The notes under the pieces: model-generated
Told to the model about the DNA's origin: nothing
Databases searched by the model: none
Seen by the model: only the letters and a program-made list of their open reading frames with translations
NCBI GenBank assembly: GCA_013076295.1
Contig: RQOL01000420.1
Span: 1 to 64,000, forward strand
DNA length: 64,000 nt
Source of the DNA: Sanderia malayensis
Lineage: Eukaryota; Cnidaria; Scyphozoa; Semaeostomeae; Pelagiidae
Reading direction: 5' to 3'
Shown here: positions 14,130-24,713 of the stretch, piece by piece
Position numbering within the stretch: the first letter of the stretch is position 1
How the letters are laid out: each line of letters begins with the position of its first letter
Program-made: the position numbers and the translations under genes

Positions 14130-17015
14130 ACTGGGAAGTCATCAAAAGTGGGAAGTGGGAAGTCAGGAAAAAGTGGGAAGTCATCAAAAGTGGGAAGTCA
14201 TGAAAAGTGGAAGGTGGGATGTCACGAAAAAGTGGGAAGTCATAAAAAGTGAAAAGTGGGAAGTCATCATACCAAACTTGTACTTTCCACAAAATTTCAT
14301 TCAAATTGAACGAGTTTGAAAATTTGCATATTGCCCCCTTTTACCCCGTTTGATTCCAATGAAACATTAATATTTTAAAAAACAAGTTTCTTATTCAATT
14401 TCAGTAAACCAAAATTGTACTTTCCACAAAATTTGATGCAAATTGAACGAGTTTGAAGAATTTCATATTGCCCCCTTTTACCCCGTTTAATTCCCCCAAA
14501 ACATTAACATTTTAAAAATCGAGTTTCATATTCAAATTCAGCACACCGAAATTGTACTTTCCACCAAATTTAATGCAATTTGAACGAGTTTGTAAAATGC
14601 ATATTGGCCCCTTTTACCCCGTTTTCTGCCCTCAAAACATGAAAATTTCAAAAACCATTTTCATATTCAACTTGAACACACCAAATTTGTACTTTCCACA
14701 AATTCGATGCAATTTGAAAGAGTTTAAAAAATTGCATCAAAAGTGGGAGGTCATCAAAAGTGGGAAATGGGAAGTCAGGAAAAAGCGGGAAATCATGAAA
14801 AGTGGGAAGTCATCATACCAAACTTGTACTTTCCACAAAATTTCATTACAAATTGAACGAGTTTGAAAATTTGCATATTGCCGCTTTTACCCCGTTGTAT
14901 GCCCTCAAAACATGAAAATTTAAAAAGGCAGTTTCATATTCAAAATCAGCACACCGAAGTTGTACTTTCCACCAAATTTGATGTAATCTGAACGAGTTTG
15001 AAAAAATGCATATTGGCCCTTTTTCTCCGTTTTATGCCTTAAAAACATGAAAAATTCAAAAACCAGTTTTTTATTCAATTTCAGTACACCGAAATTGTAC
15101 TTTCCACTAAATTTGATGCAATCTGAACGAGTTTGAAAAACTGCATATTGGCCCCTTTTACCCCGTTTTATGCCCTAAAAACATGAACATTTCAAAAACC
15201 AGTTTCACATTCAAAATCCTCACACCAAATTTGTACGTTCCACAAAGTTTGATGCAAATTGCAGGAATTTGCAAAATTGCATGAAAAGTGAGAAGTCATC
15301 AAAAGTGGGAAGTGGGAAGTCATCATATCAAAATTGTACTTTCCACAAAATTTGATGCAAATTGAACGAGTTTGATAATTGCATATTGCCCGCTTTTACC
15401 CCATTTAGATCCCCCAGAACATTAACATTTTAAAAATCAAGTTTTTTATTCAATTTCAGTACACGGAAATTGTACTTTCCACCAAAATTGATGCAACTTG
15501 GAAGAGTTTAAAAAATGGCATATTGCCCCCTTTTACCCCGCTTTTTTCCCCTGAAACATTAATATTTTAAAAAACAAGTTTCTTATTCAATTTCAGTACA
15601 CCGAAATTGTACTTTCCACCAATTTTGATGCAATCTGAACGAGTTTGAAAAAATGCATATTGGCCCCTTTTACCCCGCTTATGCCCTAAAAACATGAAAA
15701 TTTCAAAAACTGGTTTCCACCAAACTTTCCACCGAAATTGATGAAAATTGGACGAGTTTGAAAATTTGCATATTGCCCTCTTTTACCCCGTTTGATTCCA
15801 ATGAAACATTAATATTTTAAAAAACAAGTTTCTTATTCAATTTCAGTAAACCAAAATTGTACTTTCCACCAACTTTGATGCAATCTGAACGAGTTTGAAA
15901 AAATGCATATTGGCCCCTTTTACCCCGCTTATGCCCTAAAAACATGAAAATTTCAAACAGCAATTTCGTATTCAAGATCAACACACCAAATTTGTACTTT
16001 CCACAAGGTTTGATGCAAATTGCAGGGGTTTGCAAAATTGCATGAAAACTGGGAAGTCATCAAAAGTGGGAAGTGGGAAGTCAGGAAAAAGTGGGAAGTC
16101 ATCAAAAGTGGGAAGTCATGAAAAGTGGAAGGTGGGATGTCACGAAAAAGTGGGAAGTCATGTAAAGTGAAAAGTGGGAAGTCATCATACCAAACTTGTA
16201 CTTTCCACAAAATTTCATTCAAATTGAACGAGTTTGAAAATTTGCATATTGCCCCCTTTTACCCCGTTTGATTCCAATGAAACATTAATATTTTAAAAAA
16301 CAAGTTTCTTATTCAATTTCAGTAAACCAAAATTGTACTTTCCACAAAATTTGATGCAAATTGAACGAGTTTGAAGAATTTCATATTGCCCCCTTTTACC
16401 CCGTTTTATGCCCTAAAAACATGAACATTTCAAAAACCAGTTTCATATTCAAAATCATCACACCAAATTTGTACGTTCCACAAAGTTTGATGCAAATTGC
16501 AGGAGTTTGCAAAATTGCATGAAAAGTGAGAAGTCATCAAAAGTGGGAAGTGGGAAGTCATCATATCAAAATTGTACTTTCCACAAAATTTGATGCAAAT
16601 TGAACGAGTTTGATAATTGCATATTGCCCGCTTTTACCCCATTTAATTCCCCCAGAACATTAACATTTTAAAAATCAAGTTCCTTATTCAATTTCAGTAC
16701 ACGGAAATTGTACTTTCCACCAAAATTGATGCAACTTGGAAGAGTTTAAAAAATGGCATATTGCCCCCTTTTACCCCGCTTTTTTCCCCTGAAACATTAA
16801 TATTTTAAAAAACAAGTTTCTTATTCAATTTCAGTACACCGAAATTGTACTTTCCACCAATTTTGATGCAATCTGAACGAGTTTGAAAAAATGCATATTG
16901 GCCCCTTTTACCCCGCTTATGCCCTAAAAACATGAAAATTTCAAACAGCAGTTTCGTATTCAAAATCAACACACCAAATTTGTACTTTCCACAAGGTTTG
17001 ATGCAAATTGCAGGG
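14130..17015 (+). repeat. Block C1 (paired with 21830-24713)
   Basis: This segment of about 2.9 kb recurs at an offset of 7697-7698. Shared private markers include the TTTCTGCCCTCAAAACATG monomer at about 14625 (22320 in C2), the TTGAACACACC variant at about 14675, and a truncated monomer at about 15706-15735 in which ACTGGTTTCCACC joins AAACTTTCCACCG. The block also holds an internal 1918-bp repeat: 13899-14304 resembles 15817-16222. Confidence 0.83.
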
Positions 17016-17868
17016 GTTTGCAAAATTGCATGAAAACTGGGAAGTCATCAAAAGTGGGAAGTGGGAAGTCATCATACCAAAATTGTACTTTCCACAAATA
17101 TTGATGCAAATTGAACGAGTTTGAAGAATTGCATATTGCCCGCTTTTACCCCGTTTAATTCCCCCAGAACATTAACATTTTAAAAATCAAGTTTCTTATT
17201 CAATTTCAGTACACGGAAATTGTACTTTCCACCAAAATTGATGCAACTTGGAAGAGTTTAAAAAATGGCATATTGCCCCCTTTTACCCCGTCTTTTTCCC
17301 CTGAAACATTAATATTTTAAAAAACAAGTTTCTTATTCAATTTCAGTACACCGAAATTGTACTTTCCACCAATTTTGATGCAATCTGAACGAGTTTGAAA
17401 AAATGCATATTGGCCCCTTTTACCCCGCTTATGCCCTAAAAACATCAAAATTTCAAACAGCAGTTTCGTATTCAAAATCAACACACCAAATTTGTACTTT
17501 CCACAAGGTTTGATGCAAATTGCAGGGGTTTGCAAAATTGCATGAAAACTGGGAAGTCATCAAAAGTGGGAAGTGGGAAGTCATCATACCAAAATTGTAC
17601 TTTCCACAAATATTGATGCAAATTGAACAAGTTTGAAGAATTGCATATTGCCCGCTTTTACCCCGTTTAATTCCCCAGAACATTAACATTTTCAAAATCA
17701 AGTTTCTTATTCAATTTCAGTACACGGAAATTGTACTTTCCACCAAAATTGATGCAACCTGGACGAGTTTAAAAAATGGCATATTGCCCCCTTTTACCCC
17801 GTTTTATTCCCCTGAAACATTAATATTTTAAAAAACAAGTTTCTTATTCAATTTCAGTACACTGAAAT
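16846..17868 (+). repeat. Two tandem 511-512-bp higher-order units
   Basis: Anchors of the CGCTTATGCCC-type Y monomer fall at 16846, 17358 and 17869, giving periods of 512 and 511 bp. Each unit has the order Y, short R, Y, Y. The second unit carries a private substitution (AACATCAAAATTTC instead of AACATGAAAATTTC near 17445). Confidence 0.88.
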
Positions 17869-17984
17869 TGTACTTTCCACCAATTTTGATGCAATCTGAA
17901 CGAGTTTGAAAAAATGCATATTGGCCCCCTTTACCCCGCTTATGCCCTAAAAACATGAAAATTTCAAACAGCAATTTCGTATTC

Positions 17985-20974
17985 AAGATCAACACACCAA
18001 ATTTGTACTTTCCACAAGGTTTGATGCAAATTGCAGGGGTTTTCAAAATTGCATGAAAACTGGGAAGTCATCAAAAGTGGGAAGTGGGAAGTCAGGAAAA
18101 AGTGGGAAGTCATCAAAAGTGGGAAATCATCAAAAGTGGAAGGTGGGATGTCAAGAAATTGTGGGAAGTCATCAAAAGTGGAAAGTGGGGAGTCATCATA
18201 CCAAACTTGTACTTTCCACAAAATTTCATTCAAATTGAAAGAGTTTGAAAAAGTGCATATTGCCCCCCTTTTACCCCGTTGTATTCCCTCAAAACGTGAA
18301 AATTTCAAAAACCAGTCTCATATTCCCATTCAGCGCACCAAATTTGAACTTTCAACAAAATTTCAGGCAACTTGAAAGAGTTTATAAAATTGCATCAAAA
18401 GTGGGAAGTCATCAAAAGGGGGAAATGGGAAGTCAGGAAAAAGCGGGAAGTCATCAACAGTGGGAAGTCATCATACCAAAATTGTAATTTCCACAAAATT
18501 TGATGCAAATTGAACGAGTTTGAAAAATTGCATATTGCCCGCTTTTACCCCGTTTTATTACCCCAAAACACTAACATTTTAAAAAACAAGTTTCATATTC
18601 AAATTCAGCACTCCGAAATTGTACTTGCCACCAAATTTGATGCAATCTGAACGAGTTTGAAAAAATGCATATTGGCCCCATTTACCCCGTTTTATGCCCT
18701 CAAAACATGAAAAATTCAAAAACCAGTTTCATATTCAAATTCAGCACACCAAATTTGTACTTTCCACAAGGTTTGATGGAAATTGCAGGACTTTGAAAAA
18801 TTGCATGAAAAGTGGGAAGTCATCAAAAGCGGAAAGTGGAAAGTCAAGAAAAAGTGGGAAGTCAGCAAATGTAGGAAGTCATCATACCGAAATTGTACTT
18901 TGCACCAATTTTGATGCAAAATGAACGGATTTGAAAATTTGCGTTTTGCCCTCTTTTGCCCAGTTTTATGCCCTCAAAACATGAAAAATTCAAAAACCAG
19001 TTTCATATTCAAATTCAGCACAACAAATTTATACTTTCCACAAAATTTGATGGAAATTGAAGGAGTTTGAAAAATTGCATCAAAAGTGGGAATTCATTAA
19101 AGTGGGAAGTGGGAGGTTGAGGAAAAGTTGGAAGTCAGCAAAAATGGGAAGTCATCATACCAAACTTGTACTTTCCACAAGGTTAGATGGAAATGCAAGA
19201 TTTTGCAAAATTGCATGAAAAGTGGGGAGTCATCAAAAGTGGGAAGTGGGAAGTCAGGAAAAAGTGGGAAGTTATCAAAAGTGGCAAGTCATCATAACAA
19301 ACTTGTACTATCCACAAAATTTCATTCAAATTGAAAGAGTTTGAAAAAGTGCATATTGCCCCCCTTTTACCCCGTTGTATTCCCTCAAAACGTGAAAATT
19401 TCAAAAACCAGTCTCATATTCCCATTCAGCGCACCAAATTTGAACTTTCAACAAAATTTCAGGCAACTTGAAAGAGTTTATAAAATTGCATCAAAAGTGG
19501 GAAGTCATCAAAAGGGGGAAATGGGAAGTCAGGAAAAAGCGGGAAATCATCAAAAGTGGGAAGTCATCATACCAAACTTGTACTTTCCACAAAATTTCAT
19601 TACAAATTGAACGAGTTTGAAAATTTGCATATTGCCGCTTTTACCCCGTTGTATGCCCTCAAAACAGGAAAATTTAAAAAGGCAGTTTCATATTCAAAAT
19701 CAGCACACCGAAGTTGTACTTTCCACCAAATTTGATGCAATCTGAACGAGTTTGAAAAAATGCATATTGGCCCCTTTTGCTCCGTTTTATGTCTTAAAAA
19801 CATGAAAAATTCAAAAACCAGTTTTTTATTCAATTTCAGTACACTGAAATTGTACTTTCCACTAAACTTGATGCAATCTGAACGAGTTTGAAAAACTGCA
19901 TATTGGCACCTTTTACCCCGTTTTATGCCCTAAAAACATGAACATTTCAAAAACCAGTTTCATATTCAAAATCATCACACCAAATTTGTACGTTCCACAA
20001 AGTTTGATGCAAATTGCAGGAGTTTGCAAAATTGCATGAAAAGTGAGAAGTCATCAAAAGTGGGAAGTGGGAAGTCATCATATCAAAATTGTACTTTCCA
20101 CAAAATTTGATGCAAATTGAACGAGTTTGATAATTGCATATTGCCCGCTTTTACCCCATTTGATTCCCCCAGAACATTAACATTTTAAAAATCAAGTTTC
20201 TTATTCAATTTCAGTACACGGAAATTGTACTTTCCACCAAAATTGATGCAACTTGGAAGAGTTTAAAAAATGGCATATTGCCCCCTTTTACCCCGCTTTT
20301 TTCCCCTGAAACATTAATATTTTGAAAAGCAAGTTTCTTATTCCATTTCAGTACACCGAAATTGTACTTTCCACCAATTTTGATGCAATCTGAACGAGTT
20401 TGAAAAAATGCATATTGGCCCCTTTTACCCCGCTTATGCCCTAAAAACATGAAAATTTCAAACAGCAGTTTCGTATTCAAAATCAACACACCAAATTTGT
20501 ACTTTCCACAAGGTTTGATGCAAATTGCAGGGGTTTGCAAAATTGCATGAAAACTGGGAAGTCATCAAAAGTGGGAAGTGGGAAGTCATCATACCAAAAT
20601 TGTACTTTCCACAAATATTGCTTCAAATTGAACAAGTTTGAAGAATTGCATATTGCCCGCTTTTACCCCGTTTAATTCCCCCAGAACATTAACATTTTAA
20701 AAATCAAGTTTCTTATTCAATTTCACTACACGGAAATTGCACTTTCCACCAAAATTGATGCAACTTGGAAGAGTTTAAAAAATGGCATATTGCCCCCTTT
20801 TACCCCGTTTTTTTCCCCTGAAACATTAATATTTTAAAAAACAAGTTTCTTATTCAATTTCAGTACACCGAAATTGTACTTTCCACCAATTTTGATGCAA
20901 TCTGAACGAGTTTGAAAAAATGCATATTGGCCCCTTTTACCCCGCTTATGCCCTAAAAACATGAAAATTTCAAA
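17985..20974 (+). repeat. Block D1 (paired with 24660-27649)
   Basis: This segment of about 2.99 kb recurs at an offset of 6675 with very few differences. Successive anchor spacings from 18004 are 204, 137, 138, 137, 136 and 138 bp. Private markers shared by both copies include AAAACAGGAAAATTTAAAAA near 19662 and a Y monomer with TTTTGAAAAGCAAG near 20320. The match ends at about 20974, where D1 passes into the ACTGGTTTCCACC truncation and D2 into a CAGCAGTTTCAAATTC monomer. Confidence 0.87.
18004..18207 (+). repeat. Long type-R monomer (204 bp) with minisatellite tail
   Basis: The distance between successive anchors here is 204 bp. The tail from about 18060 contains several copies of the 17-bp unit GTGGGAAGTCATCAAAA, one version with an added GTGGGAA heptamer, and degenerate forms (GTGGAAGGTGGGATGTCAAG, AAATTGTGGGAAG). 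The same 204-bp class recurs, for example, near 24679, 28197, 32799, 38222, 40815, 48064 and 51581, always followed by the Y monomer containing TTGTATTCCCTCAAAACG. Length changes between R monomers are multiples of the minirepeats, consistent with slippage or unequal exchange inside the tail. Confidence 0.85.
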
Positions 20975-21829
20975 AACTGGTTTCCACCAAACTTTCCACC
21001 GAAATTGATGAAAATTGGACGAGTTTGAAAATTTGCATATTGCCCTCTTTTACCCCGTTTGATTCCAATGAAACATTAATATTTTAAAAAACAAGTTTCT
21101 TATTCAATTTCAGTAAACCAAAATTGTACTTTCCACCAACTTTGATGCAATCTGAACGAGTTTGAAAAAATGCATATTGGCCCCTTTTACCCCGCTTATG
21201 CCCTAAAAACATGAAAATTTCAAACAGCAATTTCGTATTCAAGATCAACACACCAAATTTGTACTTTCAAAATGGTTTGATGCAAATTGCAGGGGTTTGC
21301 AAAATTGCATGAAAACTGGGAAGTCATCAAAAGTGGGAAGTGGGAAGTCATCATACCAAAATTGTACTTTCCACAAATATTGATGCAAATTGAACGAGTT
21401 TGAAGAATTGCATATTGCCCGCTTTTACCCCGTTTAATTCCCCCAGAACATTAGCATTTTAAAAATCAAGTTCCTTATTCAATTTCAGTACACGGAAATT
21501 GTACTGTCCACCAAAATTGATGCAACTTGGACGAGTTTAAAAAATGGCATATTGCCCCCTTTTACCCCGTTTTATTCCCCTGAAACATTAATATTTTAAA
21601 AAACAAGTTTCTTATTCAATTTCAGTACACTGAAATTGTACTTTCCACCAATTTTGATGCAATCTGAACGAGTTTGAAAAAATGCATATTGGCCCCCTTT
21701 ACCCCGCTTATGCCCTAAAAACATGAAAATTTCAAACAGCAATTTCGTATTCAAGATCAACACACCAAATTTGTACTTTCCGCAAGGTTTGATGCAAATT
21801 GCAGGGGTTTTCAAAATTGCATGAAAACT
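20975..21829 (+). repeat. Satellite linker with E1 segment (paired with 27685-28240)
   Basis: The first 286 bp contain the truncated monomer also seen near 15706 and 23400. From about 21260 the sequence matches 27685 onward at an offset of 6425; the shared marker is TGTACTTTCAAAATGG at 21267 and 27692. Both copies also share GTACTGTCCACC, a private anchor mutation. Confidence 0.8.
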
Positions 21830-24713
21830 GGGAAGTCATCAAAAGTGGGAAGTGGGAAGTCAGGAAAAAGTGGGAAGTCATCAAAAGTGGGAAGTCATGA
21901 AAAGTGGAAGGTGGGATGTCACGAAAAAGTGGGAAGTCATGAAAAGTGAAAAGTGGGAAGTCATCATACCAAACTTGTACTTTCCACAAAATTTCATTCA
22001 AATTGAACGAGTTTGAAAATTTGCATATTGCCCCCTTTTACCCCGTTTGATTCCAATGAAACATTAATATTTTAAAAAACAAGTTTCTTATTCAATTTCA
22101 GTAAACCAAAATTGTACTTTCCACAAAATTTGATGCAAATTGAACGAGTTTGAAGAATTTCATATTGCCCCCTTTTACCCCGTTTAATTCCCCCAAAACA
22201 TTAACATTTTAAAAATCGAGTTTCATATTCAAATTCAGCACACCGAAATTGTACTTTCCACCAAATTTAATGCAATTTGAACGAGTTTGTAAAATGCATA
22301 TTGGCCCCTTTTACCCCGTTTTCTGCCCTCAAAACATGAAAATTTCAAAAACCATTTTCATATTCAACTTGAACACACCAAATTTGTACTTTCCACAAAT
22401 TCGATGCAATTTGAAAGAGTTTAAAAAATTGCATCAAAAGTGGGAGGTCATCAAAAGTGGGAAATGGGAAGTCAGGAAAAAGCGGGAAATCATGAAAAGT
22501 GGGAAGTCATCATACCAAACTTGTACTTTCCACAAAATTTCATTACAAGTTGAACGAGTTTGAAAATTTGCATATTGCCGCTTTTACCCCGTTGTATGCC
22601 CTCAAAACATGAAAATTTAAAAAGGCAGTTTCATATTCAAAATCAGCACACCGAAGTTGTACTTTCCACCAAATTTGATGTAATCTGAACGAGTTTGAAA
22701 AAATGCATATTGGCCCCTTTTTCTCCGTTTTGTGCCTTAAAAACATGAAAAATTCAAAAACCAGTTTTTTATTCAATTTCAGTACACCGAAATTGTACTT
22801 TCCACTAAATTTGATGCAATCTGAACGAGTTTGAAAAACTGCATATTGGCCCCTTTTACCCCGTTAAATGCCCTAAAAACATGAACATTTCAAAAACCAG
22901 TTTCACATTCAAAATCCTCACACCAAATTTGTACGTTCCACAAAGTTTGATGCAAATTGCAGGAATTTGCAAAATTGCATGAAAAGTGAGAAGTCATCAA
23001 AAGTGGGAAGTGGGAAGTCATCATATCAAAATTGTACTTTCCACAAAATTTGATGCAAATTGAACGAGTTTGATAATTGCATATTGCCCGCTTTTACCCC
23101 ATTTAGATCCCCCAGAACATTAACATTTTAAAAATCAAGTTTTTTATTCAATTTCAGTACACGGAAATTGTACTTTCCACCAAAATTGATGCAACTTGGA
23201 AGAGTTTAAAAAATGGCATATTGCCCCCTTTTACCCCGCTTTTTTCCCCTGAAACATTAATATTTTAAAAAACAAGTTTCTTATTCAATTTCAGTACACC
23301 GAAATTGTACTTTCCACCAATTTTGATGCAATCTGAACGAGTTTGAAAAAATGCATATTGGCCCCTTTTACCCCGCTTATGCCCTAAAAACATGAAAATT
23401 TCAAAAACTGGTTTCCACCAAACTTTCCACCGAAATTGATGAAAATTGGACGAGTTTGAAAATTTGCATATTGCCCTCTTTTACCCCGTTTGATTCCAAT
23501 GAAACATTAATATTTTAAAAAACAAGTTTCTTATTCAATTTCAGTAAACCAAAATTGTACTTTCCACCAACTTTGATGCAATCTGAACGAGTTTGAAAAA
23601 ATGCATATTGGCCCCTTTTACCCCGCTTATGCCCTAAAAACATGAAAATTTCAAACAGCAATTTCGTATTCAAGATCAACACACCAAATTTGTACTTTCC
23701 ACAAGGTTTGATGCAAATTGCAGGGGTTTGCAAAATTGCATGAAAACTGGGAAGTCATCAAAAGTGGGAAGTGGGAAGTCAGGAAAAAGTGGGAAGTCAT
23801 CAAAAGTGGGAAGTCATGAAAAGTGGAAGGTGGGATGTCACGAAAAAGTGGGAAGTCATGTAAAGTGAAAAGTGGGAAGTCATCATACCAAACTTGTACT
23901 TTCCACAAAATTTCATTCAAATTGAACGAGTTTGAAAATTTGCATATTGCCCCCTTTTACCCCGTTTGATTCCAATGAAACATTAATATTTTAAAAAACA
24001 AGTTTCTTATTCAATTTCAGTAAACCAAAATTGTACTTTCCACAAAATTTGATGCAAATTGAACGAGTTTGAAGAATTTCATATTGCCCCCTTTTACCCC
24101 GTTTTATGCCCTAAAAACATGAACATTTCAAAAACCAGTTTCATATTCAAAATCATCACACCAAATTTGTACGTTCCACAAAGTTTGATGCAAATTGCAG
24201 GAGTTTGCAAAATTGCATGAAAAGTGAGAAGTCATCAAAAGTGGGAAGTGGGAAGTCATCATATCAAAATTGTACTTTCCACAAAATTTGATGCAAATTG
24301 AACGAGTTTGATAATTGCATATTGCCCGCTTTTACCCCATTTAAATCCCCCAGAACATTAACATTTTAAAAATCAAGTTTCTTATTCAATTTCAGTACAC
24401 GGAAATTGTACTTTCCACCAAAATTGATGCAACTTGGAAGAGTTTAAAAAATGGCATATTGCCCCCTTTTACCCCGCTTTTTTCCCCTGAAACATTAATA
24501 TTTTAAAAAACAAGTTTCTTATTCAATTTCAGTACACCGAAATTGTACTTTCCACCAATTTTGATGCAATCTGAACGAGTTTGAAAAAATGCATATTGGC
24601 CCCTTTTACCCCGCTTATGCCCTAAAAACATGAAAATTTCAAACAGCAGTTTCGTATTCAAAATCAACACACCAAATTTGTACTTTCCACAAGGTTTGAT
24701 GCAAATTGCAGGG
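21830..24713 (+). repeat. Block C2 (second copy of C)
   Basis: Matches 14130-17015 at an offset of 7697-7698, with scattered substitutions (for example GTTAAATGCCC near 22863 where C1 has GTTTTATGCCC). It ends inside an R head near 24713, where it switches directly into block D2. In C1 the same head continues into a short R tail, so this junction marks a recombination point. Confidence 0.83.

Noticed and set aside
18031..18375. Plus-strand open frames encoding lysine/serine/glycine-rich peptides (GKSSKVGSGKSGKSGKSS) that could look like a repetitive structural protein
   Set aside because: The low-complexity peptide comes from the GTGGGAAGTCATCAAAA minirepeats read in several frames, with equally open frames on the other strand. 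That is expected of repeat DNA lacking stop codons.
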